NCBI GenBank assembly: GCA_021413845.1 | Contig: JAIOPP010000061.1 | Coordinates: 1 to 38,462 of the forward strand | Direction: 5' to 3' | Length of the DNA: 38,462 bases | DNA from: Planctomycetia bacterium | GTDB taxonomy: Bacteria > Planctomycetota > Planctomycetia > Pirellulales > PNKZ01 | In this document: positions 34,014 to 38,462 of the stretch, one piece after another | Layout: each line of letters begins with the position of its first letter | Position numbering within the stretch: the stretch's first letter is position 1 | Translations under genes and position numbers: made by a program | The notes under the pieces: generated by a model | Database searches by the model: none | What the model was told of the DNA's origin: nothing | The model's input: only the letters and a program-made list of their open reading frames with translations

Positions 34014-34043
34014 TGAGCTAACACTAAGGCAAGTGTGAGCTCA
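34014..34043. repeat. Near-perfect inverted repeat at the edge of the accessory region
   Basis: TGAGCTAACACT and AGTGTGAGCTCA pair at 11 of 12 positions across a six-base spacer. The word AGTGTTAG recurs about 40 bases upstream. Together with the first inverted repeat, it makes 33757-34127 a gene-free stretch with several palindromic words. Confidence 0.6.
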
Positions 34044-34127
34044 GATGACCTAAATCACGGCGTTTAGCGACATCTCACACCTGGACAGCCGAAACACATA
34101 CGCGCTTTTCCAAAAACAGCGCGTCGA

Positions 34128-37100
34128 TTACTTAGGCGGCGTGCCGGTCGGCAGATCCCGGAACACGATATTGCGGAAACGTGCGGTCGCCGGCGCTCCT
34201 TGCGAGACGAGTTGCCAACCCGGGAGTCCACCGGGAGGAATATCGAACTCGCCGTCGGCGGTGGTCGTGCCGTTGAGCGTGATCGTCACATGCTTGCCGA
34301 CGACGCGGACCGTCATCCGATTGTAGTCGTCGGGCTTCACCAGCTTTTGGTACACGGCCGGATCGACCGACTTTACGACACCGTTGCGCGGTCCGCTTTG
34401 CCACCAGAGGCCCCCGTAGCCGGTCTTGCCGGTGCCGCCGATCTCGACTTGCGGGCCGGTCATCGTCGTGGTCCCCAGTGCTTCGTCAAACAGCGTGCTG
34501 CGGAACTGCACTCCGGAGTTCGCTTGGTCTCCCTCGAGTTTCACTTCGTACTCGAGTTCGAAATCACGATGCCGTTTCGCGCCGTAGAGAAACGTCGCTC
34601 CTTTGACCATTTGCATGCCGACGAGCTCGCCAGATTCCCATTTCCAAACGCCGGGCTTGCCGGTCCAGCCGGTGAGGTCGATGCCGTTGAAGAGCGGAAC
34701 GTCACCGGTCGACGATGCCGACGCGGGAGCGGCTTCGGCGACCGGCGTTAGGGTCATCTCGCGTACGAGGAAGCTCGCCTGACTGCCGAGGAACAAATTT
34801 CGTTTGTCGGGGACGTTCCAATTGGAAAACGTCGAGAACTTAGTCATGTCTCCCTGCCACGCGAGAATCTCTTTCCCTTCGCAGACGACGGTGACTCCGC
34901 TTTTGCGAACCGAGACGCGAATCGTGCTCGTCTTCCCCGGAGTGAGAACGGGGCCCGGATAGCTCGGTCCCGTTTTCCCCTCGATCATTTCCAGCGCGCA
35001 TTTCCCGGGCTTGCCGAAACCGTCGATGCAGATCGTCCCTTGCCGGCCCCGCGTCGTGAAGAAGAGATCGAACGCTTGGCCTTTGTCGTCGACCCTTTCC
35101 ACCTTTACGTCCCAATCGTACTCCTCCGGAGCTTCGTATGGGATCTTCACCAGCGACCATTGGGAGCCTTCGCTGGGCGACCTGAGTCCGCCAGGCCCCT
35201 TGGTCCATACGCCTCCGTTGAACGAGACTTTCGGATCGACAAGGGCAAGCAAGTCGACGCGGCCGACGGTCGGATTACCAGCCGTCACCGGTGCGACGAT
35301 TGAGACCGGCGACGCGGCCGTCACCAGCTTCGCCGTATGAAACGTCACGGGACGCTTCCATGATCCGATGCCAAGTCGGCCTGGGTGCTTCATCGGTGTC
35401 GAAGACTCCAAACTGAGCCGTTTGAAGTCGCCTGTCCAACTCACGAGTGGTCGGTCATCGAGAAACGTTTGTAACGAACCGCGACGCACTTTTACGACGG
35501 AACGGTAGCGCTTTCCGACGACCAGCGGCAGGTCCAATTGCATCGCCGCTTCGGTAATGTCCTTGGAGAATTTGCCGTCGAGCAGTTCGAAGCCGTACAG
35601 CGGCGGCGTACGGCCGTGGGCGTTCAGTTTCCATGCGAACATGCTCCCTTGCGACGCCAGATAATGGTTGACGTTCATCCCGGGTGCAGTCGGCGTGAAC
35701 TCGATCTCGAGATCGTATTCGTCGGGCGCATCGTAAGGAAACTGTAGGACACTCGCGCCCGTCGGGTTGTGTCCGGCGAGGCCATCCGGCAGTCGCTGCC
35801 ATTCACCGAGTTGAGCGTCGCGAGCGACGTCGATCAAAGCGAGAAGATCGACGGTCGAACCGGCGGCTGCTTTGACGCGCGGCGTGCCGTCGGGATTGAG
35901 CTCGCGGACGCGTAAGTTGCGCAACTCAACCTGTGTAGGATAGAGCTGCAGGCCGATTCGCCCGCGCAATCGCTTGGCTGCGATGTTTCCTCTCTCGACG
36001 ACTTGCGTGCCGTTAATAGAGACCCGAGCGTATTTATCGATTGCGGCCAAGTACAGCTTATGCCATTGGCCGGTCGGCGTACTGGGCTGTGGAATGGGGG
36101 CCGCCGCGTTATAAAGCGCACCCGTACGCTGTTTCTCCGAGTGATGGGAGAATTTAGGACTTTTGTCATCGAGAAGCTGCACCTCATGGAAGCTGCCGTC
36201 ACTCGAATTCCCTTCCGCCCAGGCTCGAATGAACACTCCGCTGTTGCTATCGGGCGCGAGCTTGTATTCGCATTCAAATTCAAAGTCGTCGTAGTCGGCG
36301 TCGGACATCAGCCAGCCGTGTGAATCGGTCGTGCTACCGACAATCACGCCATCGACGACCGTCCAGCGACCGCCTTTTTGCGGAGTCCAACCGGTGAGAT
36401 CGCGGCCGTTGAAGAGCGAGGTCCAGCCGGCGGTCGCAACGGGGCTCGGCGCGACGCTGAGCGGCGAACCGTCGGCGGCGACCCATTGCGCACCGACGAT
36501 CTGACCGTCGCGGCCGTGACCCGATGAGTCGACGGCGACGCTTCCCCGGCCTTCGTCGAAGCGATAGAGCGCGAGAGTGTCGCCGTCGGACGTGAGTTGC
36601 GGCGGAGGATCGAATCGGGCCGAGCCGGCATAGGGAAACGTTTTCGAAATGCGGACCTGATCGACGATGCCGGCGAAATCGCCGAACCCGATTCGCAGCG
36701 CGCCGCGCGGTCGCTCGCTGCGGATGGCACGATCGATCGAGTGGCCGTGGGAACGGAGCCCGTCGACGAAAACCTGGATATCATCTCCTCGCCAAACGCC
36801 TGCGACATGCACGCGTTTGCCGAGCTCGGCGGGGAAGAATGCAGTCCCACCCACTCTGGGATTGGCTTGAGGGCTGATCGTAAAATGCCAATCTTTCTTT
36901 CCGAACCTGAGCGCGAGTTGAGAACCTTGATCGTCGCCAATTCGAATGACGTCGGTAAAGGAATCGCCTGTCTTCAGCGGTGTGACCCAGGCCTCGATCG
37001 TCAGCGGCGGGTCGCCGTCGCAATGGAAGGTGGGGAACGAGACGAACTGCTCCTTCCCTTCGAACTTCAGGGCGGCATCGACCGCACCGGTCGACTGCGG

Positions 37101-38462
37101 CGGCCCCACCGGCAAGGTCGATGGGGTCGAGGCGGTCCATTCGACGTTGCAATTGGGAAAGACTTTCTTGAGATCCGCAACGCCCGCCGCCGTAACGCCC
37201 GTGCCGCCGAGCCTGACGAGATCCAATCCCGGCAACTTAGCGAGATGCTTGAGGCCGACGTTTGTGATTCCCTCGTTGCCTCGCAGATCGATTTGGCGCA
37301 ACGAAGTTAAGCGAGTCGCAACCCATTGCATGCCACGATCGGTGATGCGACCTCCGGCGATTTGAAGCGAGTCTAGCTTCGGTAAGTCTGCCATCTGCTC
37401 AAGGGCCGTGTCCGGACATCTTAAATTCGTAACGTTGATTTCGAACAGCCGACTCAGCCCATGGATCTCCGGAAGCGAGTCGATCGGAGGAGCACCGCGT
37501 GCGATCTTCAGGACGTAGAACGGTTCGCGTGGAAGCGCCGATTTGCTCAGCACCCTGGTTGAACCGAATGCGCCGCTTCCCGCAAAAACGATTTCGCAAG
37601 AGCCCGTTCCGACAAAACACCATTCCGCGGCGGCCCGATTCCTTTGTGCTTCCGCCGCCGTGATTCCGGTTGTGGTCGGTGCGGCGGGCGTCGGCTTCAC
37701 TTCCACGCTCGCCCCGTTCGGCACGTTCACTTCCGCGACGACGTTGCCGTCTTTGTCGCGCACGGTCACGATGATGCCCGCGACGAGCAGCAGCGCCGCT
37801 CCGATGATCCCGCCGGCGATCAGCTTCACGTTCTTGGGCGGCGATTTAGTCTTCTTCGCAGCGGGGCGCGGCTGCGGAGACGCAGCGGGCGCGACGCCCG
37901 CTCCGGCCGGCAGCACTTCGCTTTTCGGGTCCGTTTCGGCAGCCGACTTATCGAACTGCGCCGTGACATCGAGCTGCGCCGCGTTCGCGGTCTTCGATCC
38001 GGCCTCCGGTTTCACCGGCGACACCGCAGCGCCCCCCTTCGTCATGCCGCCGGCAGTCGTCGGGCTATTCCCCATCGACTTCATGAACGAGGCGAGCTCG
38101 GCGTTTCCTCCGCCGCTCGAACCGGAGCCGGATCGCGAGCCGCTCGACGAACTTCCGTCGCTGAACGGCCCCAGCGCCGTAATCACTTCGTCCATCGTTT
38201 GGAAGCGATCTTGCGGCCGCTTGGCGATCATCTTGTGAAACGCTTGTTCGAGCGCCCACGGCACGTCGTCGCGCGTCTTCACCAGCGACGGCAACTGCCC
38301 ATCGCGATGCGCCATCAGCCGGCCGATCATCGAGTCACTCTCGTACACCTTCCGCGCCGTCAGCAGAAACCAAAGCGTGCAACCGAGCGAGTAGATGTCG
38401 GCTCGGGCATCGGCCGTTTTCGTGTTCGCCGCCTGCTCGGGACTCATGTAGTCGACCGTACC
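34128..38462 (-). CDS. Receptor-like Ser/Thr protein kinase fused to LRR, LamG-like and DUF1080 domains (5' end cut by window)
   Basis: The gene runs off the window, so the N-terminal kinase lobe is missing; 1444 residues are visible. Counting from the first Met, residues 1-95 are the C-lobe of a Hanks-type kinase (MSPEQA, 'ADIYSLGCTLWFLLT', 'RPQDRF'). Residues 96-205 are a Ser/Gly/Pro/Ala-rich cytoplasmic linker and 207-228 a membrane helix. Residues 300-430 are leucine-rich repeats ('GMQWVATRLTSLRQIDL'). Residues 455-650 are a LamG/concanavalin-like domain ending 'LALYRFDEGRGSVAVDSSGHGRDG', and about 665-860 a first DUF1080 domain ('LFNGRDLTGWTPQ'). Two repeated domains start 'VDLLALID/VD' (about 875 and 1065), and a second DUF1080 domain runs from about 1250 to the end. 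The sensor part is extracytoplasmic and may bind carbohydrate; both DUF1080 units may be non-catalytic. Confidence 0.93.
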   Translation of the reverse strand, partial: GTVDYMSPEQAANTKTADARADIYSLGCTLWFLLTARKVYESDSMIGRLMAHRDGQLPSLVKTRDDVPWALEQAFHKMIAKRPQDRFQTMDEVITALGPFSDGSSSSGSRSGSGSSGGGNAELASFMKSMGNSPTTAGGMTKGGAAVSPVKPEAGSKTANAAQLDVTAQFDKSAAETDPKSEVLPAGAGVAPAASPQPRPAAKKTKSPPKNVKLIAGGIIGAALLLVAGIIVTVRDKDGNVVAEVNVPNGASVEVKPTPAAPTTTGITAAEAQRNRAAAEWCFVGTGSCEIVFAGSGAFGSTRVLSKSALPREPFYVLKIARGAPPIDSLPEIHGLSRLFEINVTNLRCPDTALEQMADLPKLDSLQIAGGRITDRGMQWVATRLTSLRQIDLRGNEGITNVGLKHLAKLPGLDLVRLGGTGVTAAGVADLKKVFPNCNVEWTASTPSTLPVGPPQSTGAVDAALKFEGKEQFVSFPTFHCDGDPPLTIEAWVTPLKTGDSFTDVIRIGDDQGSQLALRFGKKDWHFTISPQANPRVGGTAFFPAELGKRVHVAGVWRGDDIQVFVDGLRSHGHSIDRAIRSERPRGALRIGFGDFAGIVDQVRISKTFPYAGSARFDPPPQLTSDGDTLALYRFDEGRGSVAVDSSGHGRDGQIVGAQWVAADGSPLSVAPSPVATAGWTSLFNGRDLTGWTPQKGGRWTVVDGVIVGSTTDSHGWLMSDADYDDFEFECEYKLAPDSNSGVFIRAWAEGNSSDGSFHEVQLLDDKSPKFSHHSEKQRTGALYNAAAPIPQPSTPTGQWHKLYLAAIDKYARVSINGTQVVERGNIAAKRLRGRIGLQLYPTQVELRNLRVRELNPDGTPRVKAAAGSTVDLLALIDVARDAQLGEWQRLPDGLAGHNPTGASVLQFPYDAPDEYDLEIEFTPTAPGMNVNHYLASQGSMFAWKLNAHGRTPPLYGFELLDGKFSKDITEAAMQLDLPLVVGKRYRSVVKVRRGSLQTFLDDRPLVSWTGDFKRLSLESSTPMKHPGRLGIGSWKRPVTFHTAKLVTAASPVSIVAPVTAGNPTVGRVDLLALVDPKVSFNGGVWTKGPGGLRSPSEGSQWSLVKIPYEAPEEYDWDVKVERVDDKGQAFDLFFTTRGRQGTICIDGFGKPGKCALEMIEGKTGPSYPGPVLTPGKTSTIRVSVRKSGVTVVCEGKEILAWQGDMTKFSTFSNWNVPDKRNLFLGSQASFLVREMTLTPVAEAAPASASSTGDVPLFNGIDLTGWTGKPGVWKWESGELVGMQMVKGATFLYGAKRHRDFELEYEVKLEGDQANSGVQFRSTLFDEALGTTTMTGPQVEIGGTGKTGYGGLWWQSGPRNGVVKSVDPAVYQKLVKPDDYNRMTVRVVGKHVTITLNGTTTADGEFDIPPGGLPGWQLVSQGAPATARFRNIVFRDLPTGTPPK

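Noticed and set aside
27800-34127. Integrase or transposase gene for the tRNA-Arg-associated element
   Set aside because: No tyrosine recombinase, serine recombinase or transposase motif is visible on either strand, and no second tRNA-Arg copy within the window.

Overview
The window looks like chromosome from a planctomycete, probably of the Pirellulales type. This is inferred from gene content, not from a marker gene. The indicators are two exported FGly-type sulfatases, a Ser/Thr kinase fused to leucine-rich, LamG-like and DUF1080 domains, a DUF1501 remnant, a Tat-exported multi-RidA protein, a short Cys-rich exported protein, and high-GC DNA with many small lineage-type proteins.

Left part (1-9 kb). 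A small antitoxin is followed by a frameshifted PIN toxin, then a DUF1015 protein. A long non-coding stretch carries five parS-like palindromes directly upstream of parA (Soj) and parB (Spo0J), so the chromosome-partition operon sits next to its own centromere sites. Next come a tyrosine phosphatase, a DUF5076 protein, a 53-residue protein, a bidirectional terminator, tRNA-Pro(UGG) and a Kef-type antiporter.

Middle part (9-27.7 kb). This is ordinary planctomycete chromosome. It holds a Cys-rich exported protein, a small glycan cluster (GT2, GT4, methyltransferase), a triple-RidA exported protein, a CBS-pair protein, an atypical SDR, an LRR membrane protein of visibly lower GC, two sulfatases flanking a DUF1501 remnant, an outer-membrane barrel candidate, a CE7-like acetyl esterase and a four-PAS histidine kinase. 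Several genes suit scavenging of sulfated, acetylated polysaccharides.

Right part (27.7-34.1 kb). This is an accessory region. It begins with a 3' fragment of a tRNA-Arg(UCU) gene, the usual scar of integration into a tRNA. It continues with a decayed restriction-modification locus in which two internal deletions left res'-'dinD and mod'-'uvrD chimeras. On the opposite strand is a three-gene cassette: a DUF932-like protein, a 65-residue protein, and a protein that reads as a divergent three-domain DNA sliding clamp (DnaN-like) with a C-terminal helical tail that has its own internal ribosome binding site. This cassette is the best candidate for an undescribed system. The window ends inside a very large receptor-like Ser/Thr kinase.

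All assignments come from reading the sequence by eye. No database search, structure prediction or composition calculation was run.
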